Below, piece after piece: positions 9,226-21,905 of a stretch of DNA of 64,000 nucleotides. How positions within the stretch are numbered: the stretch's first letter is position 1; every line of letters starts with the position of its first letter. The position numbers were made by a program, and so were the translations under genes. The notes under the pieces were generated by a model, which was not told where the DNA came from, ran no database searches, and saw only the letters and a program-made list of their open reading frames with translations. Origin of the DNA: Denticeps clupeoides (Eukaryota > Chordata > Actinopteri > Clupeiformes > Denticipitidae); the NCBI RefSeq assembly GCF_900700375.1, contig NC_041726.1, positions 19,227,850-19,291,849 of the forward strand, given 5' to 3'.

Positions 9226-9297
9226 GGCTCGTTGGTCTAGGGGTATGATTCTCGCTTTGGGTGCGAGAGGTCCCGGGTTCAAATCCCGGACGAGCCC
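9226..9297 (+). tRNA. tRNA-Pro(TGG)
   Basis: Intact, as at 5786. Confidence 0.97.
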
Positions 9298-9651
9298 ATT
9301 GAAATGTTTGTGTTGCCTAAATGTTTTGCTTGAGTTCCTGGTGTTAACTAGTGCAGCTCTTAACATTGCCTTTAACCTATCATTCTGCACATTTTGTGTG
9401 CCAATGGCTTGTTGATGTAGTGGTATAATTCCCTCTTAGGGTGCGAAAACTCTCGTTTTTAAAAACCAGAAAATGCCCAAAGTTCCTGTCATTTTAAATG
9501 AAATTTGAAGCTTCTGCACTGTGTCTCCCAGGTTAAAATGCTTTAAATTCAAACGCTAAAAATTCAACCAAATTCTATCCATCATTATGTGCCCTAAGGT
9601 GATCTACAAAGACCTTTTTTTTTTTTTTTACAGTGTGACCTTACCGTTCAC

Positions 9652-9717
9652 GGCTCGTTGGTCTATAATTCTCCCTTAGGGTGCGAGAGCTCCTGAGTTC
9701 AAATCCTGGACGAGCCC
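9652..9717 (+). pseudogene. tRNA-Pro(AGG) pseudogene, D arm deleted
   Basis: Same deletion as at 2435; preceded by a long T tract ending in ACAG. Confidence 0.8.
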
Positions 9718-10114
9718 TCTTAAATATTCTAACAGTGTTGAATGCCTGTTATCTTTAATACTCTCTAGTGCAACTCTATTAATTTGTTTGAACCCTTATG
9801 ATTTTGCTTGTTAATGCATTGTTGGTGTAGGGCTATGGTTCTCGCTTTGGGTGCAATAGGTCCTGCAGGGAATTGTCAGAATAATGGACATGACAAAGTG
9901 ATATGTTTTCAATTTCAACGTTGTTATATGTGTGCCCATCTACTATTCCTACTTCAAAAAGTTTTAGCACTTGGATTATTGGTCTAGGGTTATGATACTC
10001 GATGTGGGTGTGAGAGGTCCCAGGTTCACGACTTGGACAAGACCATTCAATAGGTTTTGTTGATTTAATGTTTTTTTTATTGAATTTCTGGTCTTTTTTT
10101 ACAGCCACTCTTTA

Positions 10115-10715
10115 AACTGACAGGTAGCAGGTGACACGCTGAGCTTGGAGGGTTTGGAGGTGAGGAGTTCAGGCACAATGGTATTGAACGCAGAGCTGAA
10201 GTCCACAAACAGAATCCTTGCGTAGGTTCCCAGGCGGTCGAGATGTTGCAGGATGTAATGCAGCCCCATATTCACTACATCATCTACCGACCTGTTTGCC
10301 CGGTAGGCAAACTGCAGGGGCTCCAGCATGTGTCTCGTGATGTTCTTCAGATGGGCTAAAACCAGGCGTTCAAAGGATTTCATGACCACAGACGTCAAGG
10401 CAACAGGTCTGTGGTCATTCAGTCTAGTGATGGTGGGTTTCTTGGGGACCGGAAGAATGGTGGAGTGTTTGAAGCAAGTGGGAACTTCACACATTGTCTC
10501 TGGGGTGGGGTGCGTAAGGGGTGTGAATATGTCCTTCTCAAACCTGCAGTGGAAGGTGTTTAGATCTTCTGCCAGGTCTTTGTTTGCTGCAAACGGGGGT
10601 GGGGGTCGTCTGTAGCTGGTGAACTCTCGCAGGCCTGTCCAGACTGACGCAGGGTCGTTGGCTGAGAAACGTTCTGTCAGTTTCTCAGAGTAGCTTCTTG
10701 TCTGCTCTAGGGGTA
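10115..10715 (-). mobile_element. LINE fragment (L2/CR1-like), third copy
   Basis: Same boundaries; mixes the two LINE sub-variants, which suggests recombination between units. Confidence 0.85.
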
Positions 10716-10787
10716 GGTTCCATGGTGTAATGGTTAGCACTCTGGACTCTGAATCCAGCGATCCGAGTTCAAATCTCGGTGGGACCT
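10716..10787 (+). tRNA. tRNA-Gln(CTG)
   Basis: Intact, as at 3499. Confidence 0.96.
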
Positions 10788-10859
10788 TTGCTGAATGTCA
10801 ATAAGCAGTTTCCTTAAATTGAATTACACATGTTTTGCAATTAAAAGATGCTTATTGTG

Positions 10860-10933
10860 GGCTCCATGGTTTAACGGTTAACAATCGGCACTCTAAATCC
10901 AGTGATCACAGTTCAACCCTCAGTGGGAAGCCG
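10860..10933 (+). pseudogene. tRNA-Gln pseudogene
   Basis: As at 3643. Confidence 0.75.
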
Positions 10934-11344
10934 TGTTCAAGCTTATTGTTTGAAGCTTAAGCGAAATATGTAATCCACTCATTCATATGTTGGCAGAATG
11001 TTATGTTTTGGTGGAATTCCTGGTGTTATCTAGTGCCGCTCTTTACATGCCTTTGACCTATCATTCTGCACATTTGGGTGCCAATGGGTTGTTAATGTAG
11101 TTGCATAATTCCCTCTTGATGTAGTTGTTGATGTTGTTACAAAATCCACAAAGTTCCAGTTAGCTTCTGTAATAGTTTGACAATGTTTTGCTATTAAGGT
11201 CATTTTTAATAAAATTTGAAGCTTCTGCACTGTGTCTCCCAGGTTTAAAATGCTTTAAAAAATTCAACCAAATTCCATCCATGCTTTAAGGTGATCTACA
11301 TAGACCTTTTGGGATTATTTTTACAGTGAGACCTTCCACTTCAT

Positions 11345-11416
11345 GGCTCGTTGGTCTAGGGGTATGATTCTCGCTTAGGGTGCGAGAGGTCCCGGGTTCA
11401 AATCCCGGACGAGCCC
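11345..11416 (+). tRNA. tRNA-Pro(AGG)
   Basis: Intact, identical to 4128. Confidence 0.97.
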
Positions 11417-11846
11417 TCTTAAAAGTCCTAACAGTGTTGAATACCTGTTACCACTAAAACTCTATACTGCAACTCTGTTTGTTTGAACCCTTTTGTCTTA
11501 AGATTTTGGTTGTTAATGCCTTTTTGGTGTAAGGCTGCAGTTCTCGCTTTGGGTGCAACAGGTCCTGCATATAATTGTCAGAATAATGGACACGACTAAG
11601 TCATACGTTTTCAGTTTCAACGTTGTTATGGGTGTGTCCATCTACTATTCATACTTCAAAAAGAATTTAGCACATTTATTGGTCTAGCGCTATGATACTC
11701 GCTTGGGTACGGGAGGTCCAGGTTCACAACTGGGACAAAACAATTTATTAGTTTTTGTTGAGTTGATGTTTTTTATTGAATTTCTGGTCTTTTTTTATAG
11801 CCACTCTTTATATTGACCTATTTGTGTGCATGGTTTTGGTACTGTT

Positions 11847-11918
11847 GGCTTGTTGGTCTAGTGGTATGATTCTCGCTTCGGGTGTGAGAGGTCCCGGGTT
11901 CAAATCCCGGACAAGCCC
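11847..11918 (+). tRNA. tRNA-Pro(CGG)
   Basis: Intact, as at 853. Confidence 0.96.
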
Positions 11919-12602
11919 AATGACTGCTTCCATAAAATTCTGCTTAGATTTTGTGAAAAAGGTCTTTTTAAATATGAAGTCAAAACTTCGGAGGTTTGCC
12001 TCCCAGTTTCAAATGCCTTAAATTAATCTGCCAAATTCTATAAATTTTTTTTGTGCTTTACAGTCATCTACCCTGAAGAGCTTGGATTAATTTGACAACA
12101 TGACAGTTGTTGTAGGCTCGTCAGTCTAGGGTTATGATTCTAGCTATGGCTGTTAAACCTCCCCATTCATATCCTGAACTAGTTTTTTTTGTTTGTTGTT
12201 TAATTCCTACTACCACTAATATTTTCTAGTGCAACTCTGATCACTTGTCTGGACTCTTTTGTCTTGAGATTTTGGCTGTCAATACCTTTTTGGTGTGGAG
12301 CTATGACTCACGCTTTGGGGGAATCCAGGTCCTGGATTCAAATTTTGTACAAGCCTAATTGCACCCTTCAGAGTAGACAATCATTTAACAATATTTGGCT
12401 AAACAGGTTATTCCGAACAAAAAGTTTCTGTGCAATGACGCTTTGGTGATCTAGGCTCAGTGGTCTAGGGGTTTTCTGTTCAGATTAGATGCAAGAAGTC
12501 TGACGTTCAATCATGTAAACCAAGAAATATTGTTTATCTATTGACCATGCAATTGGTTTAGATTTTATTATTGAAGCAATACACAGGTGCAAGTTTAAGA
12601 CA

Positions 12603-12713
12603 GTCAGAATGGCCGAGCGGTTTAAGGCGCCAGACTCAAGGTGAAATTCTTTCTGATTACTTGGGCTTTCTGGTCTCCCAATGGAGGCGTGGGTTCAAAT
12701 CCCACTTCTGACA
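12603..12713 (+). tRNA. tRNA-Leu(CAA), intron-containing
   Basis: Intact; downstream terminator is T4. Confidence 0.96.
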
Positions 12714-13002
12714 TGCTCTGATTTTGCTCCAATTAATATAGACAGAGAAACAGAAAAATGTATTGAGCAGTCAGAGCCGCTGTGTAGATTTTGCCTCTCT
12801 ATGCCTTAAACTACATGTTGTAAAGTGACAAAGACTACTTCATCAATGATCTGATGTCATCTGCAGAGTTTGTATCTATTGTTATCTAAGATATACAGAG
12901 TTTGGTAACATGCACGTTAGTGTCAGAATATAGAATGCAACTTGGTCAAATTTTTGGTTTCAGTATATGTAGAGCTCATAAGTAAAAGAGGTGTTAACGC
13001 TT

Positions 13003-13074
13003 GGCTCGTTGGTCTAGGGGTATGATTCTCGCTTTGGGTGCGAGAGGTCCCGGGTTCAAATCCCGGACGAGCCC
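13003..13074 (+). tRNA. tRNA-Pro(TGG)
   Basis: Intact, as at 5786. Confidence 0.97.
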
Positions 13075-13544
13075 ATTGAAATGTTTGTGTTGCCTAAATG
13101 TTTTGCTTGAGTTCCTGGTGTTAACTAGTGCAGCTCTTAACATTGCCTTTAACCTATCATTCTGCACATTTTGTGTGCCAATGGCTTGTTGATGTAGTGG
13201 TATAATTCCCTCTTAGTGTGCGAAAACTCTCGTTTGCTTGTTAATGCATTGTTGGTGTAGGGCTATGGTTCTCGCTTTGGGTGCAATAGGTCCTGCAGGG
13301 AATTGTCAGAATAATGGACATGACAAAGTGATATGTTTTCAATTTCAACGTTGTTATATGTGTGCCCATCTACTATTCCTACTTCAAAAAGTTTTAGCAC
13401 TTGGATTATTGGTCTAGGGTTATGATACTCGATGTGGGTGTGAGAGGTCCCAGGTTCACGACTTGGACAAGACCATTCAATAGGTTTTGTTGATTTAATG
13501 TTTTTTTTATTGAATTTCTGGTCTTTTTTTACAGCCACTCTTTA

Positions 13545-14145
13545 AACTGACAGGTAGCAGGTGACACGCTGAGCTTGGAGGGTTTGGAGGTGAGGAGTTC
13601 AGGCACAATGGTATTGAACGCAGAGCTGAAGTCCACAAACAGAATCCTTGCGTAGGTTCCCAGGCGGTCGAGATGTTGCAGGATGTAATGCAGCCCCATA
13701 TTCACTACATCATCTACCGACCTGTTTGCCCGGTAGGCAAACTGCAGGGGCTCCAGCATGTGTCTCGTGATGTTCTTCAGATGGGCTAAAACCAGGCGTT
13801 CAAAGGATTTCATGACCACAGACGTCAAGGCAACAGGTCTGTGGTCATTCAGTCTAGTGATGGTGGGTTTCTTGGGGACCGGAAGAATGGTGGAGTGTTT
13901 GAAGCAAGTGGGAACTTCACACATTGTCTCTGGGGTGGGGTGCGTAAGGGGTGTGAATATGTCCTTCTCAAACCTGCAGTGGAAGGTGTTTAGATCTTCT
14001 GCCAGGTCTTTGTTTGCTGCAAACGGGGGTGGGGGTCGTCTATAGCTGGTGAACTCTCGCAGGCCTGTCCAGACTGACGCAGGGTCATTGGCTGAGAAAC
14101 ATTCTGTCAGTTTCTCAGAGTAGCTTCTTGTCTGCTCTAGGGGTA
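13545..14145 (-). mobile_element. LINE fragment (L2/CR1-like), fourth copy
   Basis: Same boundaries and the same sub-variant as the copy at 6328. Confidence 0.85.
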
Positions 14146-14217
14146 GGTTCCATGGTGTAATGGTTAGCACTCTGGACTCTGAATCCAGCGATCCGAGTTC
14201 AAATCTCGGTGGGACCT
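14146..14217 (+). tRNA. tRNA-Gln(CTG)
   Basis: Intact, as at 3499. Confidence 0.96.
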
Positions 14218-14289
14218 TTGCTGAATGTCAATAAGCAGTTTCCTTAAATTGAATTACACATGTTTTGCAATTAAAAGATGCTTATTGTG

Positions 14290-14363
14290 GGCTCCATGGT
14301 TTAACGGTTAACAATCGGCACTCTAAATCCAGTGATCACAGTTCAACCCTCAGTGGGAAGCCG
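14290..14363 (+). pseudogene. tRNA-Gln pseudogene
   Basis: As at 3643. Confidence 0.75.
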
Positions 14364-14774
14364 TGTTCAAGCTTATTGTTTGAAGCTTAAGCGAAATATG
14401 TAATCCACTCATTCATATGTTGGCAGAATGTTATGTTTTGGTGGAATTCCTGGTGTTATCTAGTGCCGCTCTTTACATGCCTTTGACCTATCATTCTGCA
14501 CATTTGGGTGCCAATGGGTTGTTAATGTAGTTGCATAATTCCCTCTTGATGTAGTTGTTGATGTTGTTACAAAATCCACAAAGTTCCAGTTAGCTTCTGT
14601 AATAGTTTGACAATGTTTTGCTATTAAGGTCATTTTTAATAAAATTTGAAGCTTCTGCACTGTGTCTCCCAGGTTTAAAATGCTTTAAAAAATTCAACCA
14701 AATTCCATCCATGCTTTAAGGTGATCTACATAGACCTTTTGGGATTATTTTTACAGTGAGACCTTCCACTTCAT

Positions 14775-14846
14775 GGCTCGTTGGTCTAGGGGTATGATTC
14801 TCGCTTAGGGTGCGAGAGGTCCCGGGTTCAAATCCCGGACGAGCCC
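14775..14846 (+). tRNA. tRNA-Pro(AGG)
   Basis: Intact, identical to 4128. Confidence 0.97.
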
Positions 14847-15276
14847 TCTTAAAAGTCCTAACAGTGTTGAATACCTGTTACCACTAAAACTCTATACTGC
14901 AACTCTGTTTGTTTGAACCCTTTTGTCTTAAGATTTTGGTTGTTAATGCCTTTTTGGTGTAAGGCTGCAGTTCTCGCTTTGGGTGCAACAGGTCCTGCAT
15001 ATAATTGTCAGAATAATGGACACGACTAAGTCATACGTTTTCAGTTTCAACGTTGTTATGGGTGTGTCCATCTACTATTCATACTTCAAAAAGAATTTAG
15101 CACATTTATTGGTCTAGCGCTATGATACTCGCTTGGGTACGGGAGGTCCAGGTTCACAACTGGGACAAAACAATTTATTAGTTTTTGTTGAGTTGATGTT
15201 TTTTATTGAATTTCTGGTCTTTTTTTATAGCCACTCTTTATATTGACCTATTTGTGTGCATGGTTTTGGTACTGTT

Positions 15277-15348
15277 GGCTTGTTGGTCTAGTGGTATGAT
15301 TCTCGCTTCGGGTGTGAGAGGTCCCGGGTTCAAATCCCGGACAAGCCC
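15277..15348 (+). tRNA. tRNA-Pro(CGG)
   Basis: Intact, as at 853. Confidence 0.96.
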
Positions 15349-16031
15349 AATGACTGCTTCCATAAAATTCTGCTTAGATTTTGTGAAAAAGGTCTTTTTA
15401 AATATGAAGTCAAAACTTCGGAGGTTTGCCTCCCAGTTTCAAATGCCTTAAATTAATCTGCCAAATTCTATAAATTTTTTTGTGCTTTACAGTCATCTAC
15501 CCTGAAGAGCTTGGATTAATTTGACAACATGACAGTTGTTGTAGGCTCGTCAGTTTAGGGTTATGATTCTAGCTAAGGCTGTTACACCTCCCCATTCATA
15601 TCCTGAATTAGTTTTTTTTGTTTGTTGTTTAATTCCTACTACCACTAATATTTTCTAGTGCAACTCTGATCACTTGTCTGGACTCTTTTGTCTTGAGATT
15701 TTGGCTGTCAATACCTTTTTGGTGTGGAGCTATGACTCACGCTTTGGGGGAATCCAGGTCCTGGATTCAAATTTTGTACAAGCCTAATTGCACCCTTCAG
15801 AGTAGACAATCATTTAACAATATTTGGCTAAACAGGTTATTCCGAACAAAAAGTTTCTGTGCAATGACGCTTTGGTGATCTAGGCTCAGTGGTCTAGGGG
15901 TTTTCTGTTCAGATTAGATGCAAGAAGTCTGACGTTCAATCATGTAAACCAAGAAATATTGTTTATCTATTGACCATGCAATTGGTTTAGATTTTATTAT
16001 TGAAGCAATACACAGGTGCAAGTTTAAGACA

Positions 16032-16142
16032 GTCAGAATGGCCGAGCGGTTTAAGGCGCCAGACTCAAGGTGAAATTCTATCTGATTACTTGGGCTTTCT
16101 GGTCTCCCAATGGAGGCGTGGGTTCAAATCCCACTTCTGACA
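16032..16142 (+). tRNA. tRNA-Leu(CAA), intron-containing
   Basis: Intact; shares the TATCTG intron variant with the copy at 1608. Confidence 0.96.
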
Positions 16143-16431
16143 TGCTCTGTTTTTGCTCCAATTAATATAGACAGAGAAACAGAAAAATGTATTGAGCAGT
16201 CAGAGCCGCTGTGTAGATTTTGCCTCTCTATGCCTAAAACTACATGTTGTAAAGTGACAAAGACTACTTCATCAATGATCTGATGTCATCTGCAGAGTTT
16301 GTATCTATTGTTATCTAAGATATACAGAGTTTGGTAACATGCACGTTAGTGTCAGAATATAGAATGCAACTTGGTCAAATTTTTGGTTTCAGTATATCTA
16401 GAGCTCATAAGTAAAAGAGGTGTTAACGCTT

Positions 16432-16503
16432 GGCTCGTTGGTCTAGGGGTATGATTCTCGCTTTGGGTGCGAGAGGTCCCGGGTTCAAATCCCGGACGAG
16501 CCC
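16432..16503 (+). tRNA. tRNA-Pro(TGG)
   Basis: Intact, as at 5786; the 3' flank begins ATTCAAAT instead of ATTGAAAT, a marker seen again after 22377, 29582, 40587 and 42421. Confidence 0.97.
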
Positions 16504-16857
16504 ATTCAAATGTTTGTGTTGCCTAAATGTTTTGCTTGAGTTCCTGGTGTTAACTAGTGCAGCTCTTAACATTGCCTTTAACCTATCATTCTGCACATTT
16601 TGTGTGCCAATGGCTTGTTGATGTAGTGGTATAATTCCCTCTTAGGGTGCGAAAACTCTCGTTTTTAAAAACCAGAAAATGCCCAAAGTTCCTGTCATTT
16701 TAAATGAAATTTGAAGCTTCTGCACTGTGTCTCCCAGGTTAAAATGCTTTAAATTCAAACGCTAAAAATTCAACCAAATTCTATCCATCATTATGTGCCC
16801 TAAGGTGATCTACAAAGACCTTTTTTTTTTTTTTCACAGTGTGACCTTACCGTTCAC

Positions 16858-16923
16858 GGCTCGTTGGTCTATAATTCTCCCTTAGGGTGCGAGAGCTCCT
16901 GAGTTCAAATCCTGGACGAGCCC
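16858..16923 (+). pseudogene. tRNA-Pro(AGG) pseudogene, D arm deleted
   Basis: As at 2435; preceding T tract ends in CACAG. Confidence 0.8.
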
Positions 16924-17320
16924 TCTTAAATATTCTAACAGTGTTGAATGCCTGTTATCTTTAATACTCTCTAGTGCAACTCTATTAATTTGTTTGAACC
17001 CTTATGATTTTGCTTGTTAATGCATTGTTGGTGTAGGGCTATGGTTCTCGCTTTGGGTGCAATAGGTCCTGCAGGGAATTGTCAGAATAATGGACATGAC
17101 AAAGTGATATGTTTTCAATTTCAACGTTGTTATATGTGTGCCCATCTACTATTCCTACTTCAAAAAGTTTTAGCACTTGGATTATTGGTCTAGGGTTATG
17201 ATACTCGATGTGGGTGTGAGAGGTCCCAGGTTCACGACTTGGACAAGACCATTCAATAGGTTTTGTTGATTTAATGTTTTTTTTATTGAATTTCTGGTCT
17301 TTTTTTACAGCCACTCTTTA

Positions 17321-17921
17321 AACTGACAGGTAGCAGGTGACACGCTGAGCTTGGAGGGTTTGGAGGTGAGGAGTTCAGGCACAATGGTATTGAACGCAGA
17401 GCTGAAGTCCACAAACAGAATCCTTGCGTAGGTTCCCAGGCGGTCGAGATGTTGCAGGATGTAATGCAGCCCCATATTCACTACATCATCTACCGACCTG
17501 TTTGCCCGGTAGGCAAACTGCAGGGGCTCCAGCATGTGTCTCGTGATGTTCTTCAGATTGGCTAAAACCAGGCGTTCAAAGGATTTCATGACCACAGACG
17601 TCAAGGCAACAGGTCTGTGGTCATTCAGTCTAGTGATGGTGGGTTTCTTGGGGACCGGAAGAATGGTGGAGCGTTTGAAGCAAGTGGGAACTTCACACAT
17701 TGTCTCTGGGGTGGGGTGCGTAAGGGGTGTGAATATGTCCTTCTCAAACCTGCAGTGGAAGGTGTTTAGATCTTCTGCCAGGTCTTTGTTTGCTGCAAAC
17801 GGGGGTGGGGGTCGTCTGTAGCTGGTGAACTCTCGCAGGCCTGTCCAGACTGATGCAGGGTCGTTGGCTGAGAAACGTTCTGTCAGTTTCTCAGAGTAGC
17901 TTCTTGTCTGCTCCAGGGGTA
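17321..17921 (-). mobile_element. LINE fragment (L2/CR1-like), fifth copy
   Basis: Same boundaries; one private substitution changes LAHLKN to LANLKN in the reading frame. Confidence 0.85.
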
Positions 17922-17993
17922 GGTTCCATGGTGTAATGGTTAGCACTCTGGACTCTGAATCCAGCGATCCGAGTTCAAATCTCGGTGGGACCT
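17922..17993 (+). tRNA. tRNA-Gln(CTG)
   Basis: Intact, as at 3499; one base differs just after the gene. Confidence 0.96.
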
Positions 17994-18075
17994 ATGCTGA
18001 ATGTCAATAAGCAGTTTCCTTAAATTGAATTACACATGTTTTGCAATTCAAAGCTGTCAAAAGATGCTTATTGTG

Positions 18076-18149
18076 GGCTCCATGGTTTAACGGTTAACAA
18101 TCGGCACTCTAAATCCAGTGATCACAGTTCAACCCTCAGTGGGAAGCCG
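18076..18149 (+). pseudogene. tRNA-Gln pseudogene
   Basis: As at 3643, with the 10-base upstream insertion seen also before 7083. Confidence 0.75.
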
Positions 18150-18568
18150 TGTTCAAGCTTATTGTTTGAAGCTTAAGCGAAATATGTAATCCACTCATTC
18201 ATATGTTGGCAGAATGTTATGTTTTGGTGGAATTCCTGGTGTTATCTAGTGCCGCTCTTTACATGCCTTTGACCTATCATTCTGCACATTTGGGTGCCAA
18301 TGGGTTGTTATTGTAGTTGCATAATTCCCTCTTGATGTAGTTGTTGATATTGTTACAAAATCCACAAAGTTCCAGTTAGCTTCTGTAATAGTTTGACAAT
18401 GTTTTGCTATTAAGGTCATTTTTAATTAAATTTGAAGCTTCTGCACTGTGTCTCCCAGGTTTAAAATGCTTTAAAAAATTCAACCAAATTCCATCCATCA
18501 TTATGTGCTTTAAGGTGATCTACATAGACCTTTTGGGATTATTTTTACAGTGAGACCTTCCACTTGAT

Positions 18569-18640
18569 GGCTAGTTGGTCTAGGGGTATGATTCTCGCTT
18601 AGGGTGCGAGAGGTCCCGGGTTCAAATCCCGGACGAGCCC
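18569..18640 (+). tRNA. tRNA-Pro(AGG), acceptor-stem mismatch
   Basis: The acceptor reads GGCTAGT, so position 5 is A opposite G. The rest of the cloverleaf is intact. The same change occurs in the Pro(TGG) copy of this unit (20227), which suggests local conversion. Function uncertain. Confidence 0.8.
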
Positions 18641-19070
18641 TCTTAAAAGCCCTAACAGTGTTGAATACCTGTTACCACTAAAACTCTATACTGCAACTCT
18701 GTTTGTTTGAACCCTTTTGTCTTAAGATTTTGGTTGTTAATGCCTTGTTGGTGTAAGGCTGCAGTTCTCGCTTTGGGTGCAACAGGTCCTGCATATAATT
18801 GTCAGAATAATGGACACGACTAAGTCATACGTTTTCAGTTTCAACGTTGTTATGGGTGTGTCCATCTACTATTCATACTTCAAAAAGAATTTAGCACATT
18901 TATTGGTCTAGTGCTATGATACTCGCTTGGGTACGGGAGGTCCAGGTTCACAACTGGGACAAAACAATTTATTAGTTTTTGTTGAGTTGATGTTTTTTAT
19001 TGAATTTCTGGTCTTTCTTTATAGCCACTCTTTATATTGACTTATTTGTGTGCATGGCTATGGTACTGTT

Positions 19071-19142
19071 GGCTTGTTGGTCTAGTGGTATGATTCTCGC
19101 TTCGGGTGTGAGAGGTCCCGGGTTCAAATCCCGGACAAGCCC
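19071..19142 (+). tRNA. tRNA-Pro(CGG)
   Basis: Intact, as at 853; belongs to a sub-family with GGCTATGG upstream, shared with 24924 and 28354. Confidence 0.96.
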
Positions 19143-19826
19143 AATGACTGCTTCCATAAAATTCTGCTTAGATTTTGTGAAAAAGGTCTTTTTAAATATG
19201 AAGTCAAAACTTCGGAGGTTTGCCTCCCAGTTTCAAATGCCTTAAATTAATCTGCCAAATTCTATAAATTTTTTTTGTGCTTTACAGTCATCTACCCTGA
19301 AGAGCTTGGATTAATTTGACAACATGACAGTTGTTGTAGGCTCGTCAGTCTAGGGTTATGATTCTAGCTATGGCTGTTAAACCTCCCCATTCATATCCTG
19401 AACTAGTTTTTTTTGTTTGTTGTTTAATTCCTACTACCACTAATATTTTCTAGTGCAACTCTGATCACTTGTCTGGACTCTTTTGTCTTGAGATTTTGGC
19501 TGTCAATACCTTTTTGGTGTGGAGCTATGACTCACGCTTTGGGGGAATCCAGGTCCTGGATTCAAATTTTGTACAAGCCTAATTGCACCCTTCAGAGTAG
19601 ACAATCATTTAACAATATTTGGCTAAACAGGTTATTCCGAACAAAAAGTTTCTGTGCAATGACGCTTTGGTGATCTAGGCTCAGTGGTCTAGGGGTTTTC
19701 TGTTCAGATTAGATGCAAGAAGTCTGACGTTCAATCATGTAAACCAAGAAATATTGTTTATCTATTGACCATGCAATTAGTTTAGATTTTATTATTGAAG
19801 CAATACACAGGTGCAAGTTTAAGACA

Positions 19827-19937
19827 GTCAGAATGGCCGAGCGGTTTAAGGCGCCAGACTCAAGGTGAAATTCTTTCTGATTACTTGGGCTTTCTGGTCT
19901 CCCAATGGAGGCGTGGGTTCAAATCCCACTTCTGACA
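19827..19937 (+). tRNA. tRNA-Leu(CAA), intron-containing
   Basis: Intact. Confidence 0.96.
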
Positions 19938-20226
19938 TGCTCTGTTTTTGCTCCAATTAATATAGACAGAGAAACAGAAAAATGTATTGAGCAGTCAGAG
20001 CCGCTGTGTAGATTTTGCCTCTCTATGCCTTAAACTACATGTTGTAAAATGACAAAGACTACTTCATCAATGATCTGATGTCATCTGCAGAGTTTGTATC
20101 TATTGTTATCTAAGATATACAGAGTTTGGTAACATGCACGTTAGTGTCAGAATATAGAATGCAACTTGGTCAAATTTTTGGTTTCAGTATATCTAGAGCT
20201 CATAAGTAAAAGAGGTGTTAATGCTT

Positions 20227-20298
20227 GGCTAGTTGGTCTAGGGGTATGATTCTCGCTTTGGGTGCGAGAGGTCCCGGGTTCAAATCCCGGACGAGCCC
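20227..20298 (+). tRNA. tRNA-Pro(TGG), acceptor-stem mismatch
   Basis: GGCTAGT acceptor with A opposite G at position 5; otherwise intact. Confidence 0.8.
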
Positions 20299-20653
20299 AT
20301 TGAAATGTTTGTGTTGCCTAAATTTTTGCTTGAGTTCCTGGTGTTAACTAGTGCAGCTCTTAACATTGCCTTTAACCTATCATTCTGCACATTTTGTGTG
20401 CCAATGGCTTGTTGATGTAGTGGTATAATTCCCTCTTAGGGTGCGAAAACTCTCGTTTTTAAAAACCAGAAAATGCCCAAAGTTCCTGTCATTTTAAATG
20501 AAATTTGAAGCTTCTGCACTGTGTCTCCCAGGTTAAAATGCTTTAAATTCAAACGCTAAAAATTCAACCAAATTCTATCCATCATTATGTGCCCTAAGGT
20601 GATCTACAAAGACCTTTTTTTTTTTTTTTTTACAGTGTGACCTTACCGTTCAC

Positions 20654-20719
20654 GGCTCGTTGGTCTATAATTCTCCCTTAGGGTGCGAGAGCTCCTGAGT
20701 TCAAATCCCGGACGAGCCC
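20654..20719 (+). pseudogene. Recombinant tRNA-Pro pseudogene
   Basis: The 5' part carries the D-arm deletion of the 2435-type pseudogene. The T arm (ATCCCGG for ATCCTGG) and downstream spacer (CTCTTAAAAGTCC) are those of the Pro(AGG) gene. The crossover therefore lies inside the tRNA, and this unit has lost the LINE, Gln and Pro(AGG) segment. Confidence 0.85.
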
Positions 20720-21149
20720 TCTTAAAAGTCCTAACAGTGTTCAATACCTGTTACCACTAAAACTCTATACTGCAACTCTGTTTGTTTGAACCCTTTTGTC
20801 TTAAGATTTTGGTTGTTAATGCCTTTTTGGTGTAAGGCTGCAGTTCTCGCTTTGGGTGCAACAGGTCCTGCATATAATTGTCAGAATAATGGACACGACT
20901 AAGTCATACGTTTTCAGTTTCAACGTTGTTATGGGTGTGTCCATCTACTATTCATACTTCAAAAAGAATTTAGCACATTTATTGGTCTAGCGCTATGATA
21001 CTCGCTTGGGTACGGGAGGTCCAGGTTCACAACTGGGACAAAACAATTTATTAGTTTTTGTTGAGTTGATGTTTTTTATTGAATTTCTGGTCTTTTTTTA
21101 TAGCCACTCTTTATATTGACCTATTTGTGTGCATGGTTTTGGTACTGTT

Positions 21150-21221
21150 GGCTTGTTGGTCTAGTGGTATGATTCTCGCTTCGGGTGTGAGAGGTCCTGG
21201 GTTCAAATCCCGGACAAGCCC
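21150..21221 (+). tRNA. tRNA-Pro(CGG)
   Basis: One C-to-T change in the T stem gives a U-G pair; otherwise intact. Confidence 0.93.
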
Positions 21222-21905
21222 AATGACTGCTTCCATAAAATTCTACTTAGATTTTGTGAAAAAGGTCTTTTTAAATATGAAGTCAAAACTTCGGAGGTTT
21301 GCCTTCCAGTTTCAAATGCCTTAAATTAATCTGCCAAACTCTATAAATTTTTTTTGTGCTTTACAGTCATCTACCCTGAAGAGCTTGGATTAATTTGACA
21401 ACATGACGGTTGTTGTAGGCTCGTCAGTTTAGGGTTATGATTCTAGCTATGGCTGTTAGACCTCCCCATTCATATCCTGAATTAGTTTTTTTTGTTTGTT
21501 GTTTAATTCCTACTACCACTAATATTTTCTAGTGCAACTCTGATCACTTGTCTGGACTCTTTTGTCTTGAGATTTTGGCTGTCAATACCTTTTTGGTGTG
21601 GAGCTATGACTCACGCTTTGGGGGAATCCAGGTCCTGGATTCAAATTTTGTACAAGCCTAATTGCACCCTTCAGAGTAGACAATCATTTAACAATATTTG
21701 GCTAAACAGGTTATTCCGAACAAAAAGTTTCTGTGCAATGACGCTTTGGTGATCTAGGCTCAGTGGTCTAGGGGTTTTCTGTTCAGATTAGATGCAAGAA
21801 GTCTGACGTTCAATCATGTAAACCAAGAAATATTGTTTATCTATTGACCATGCAATTGGTTTAGATTTTATTATTGAAGCAATACACAGGTGCAAGTTTA
21901 AGACA

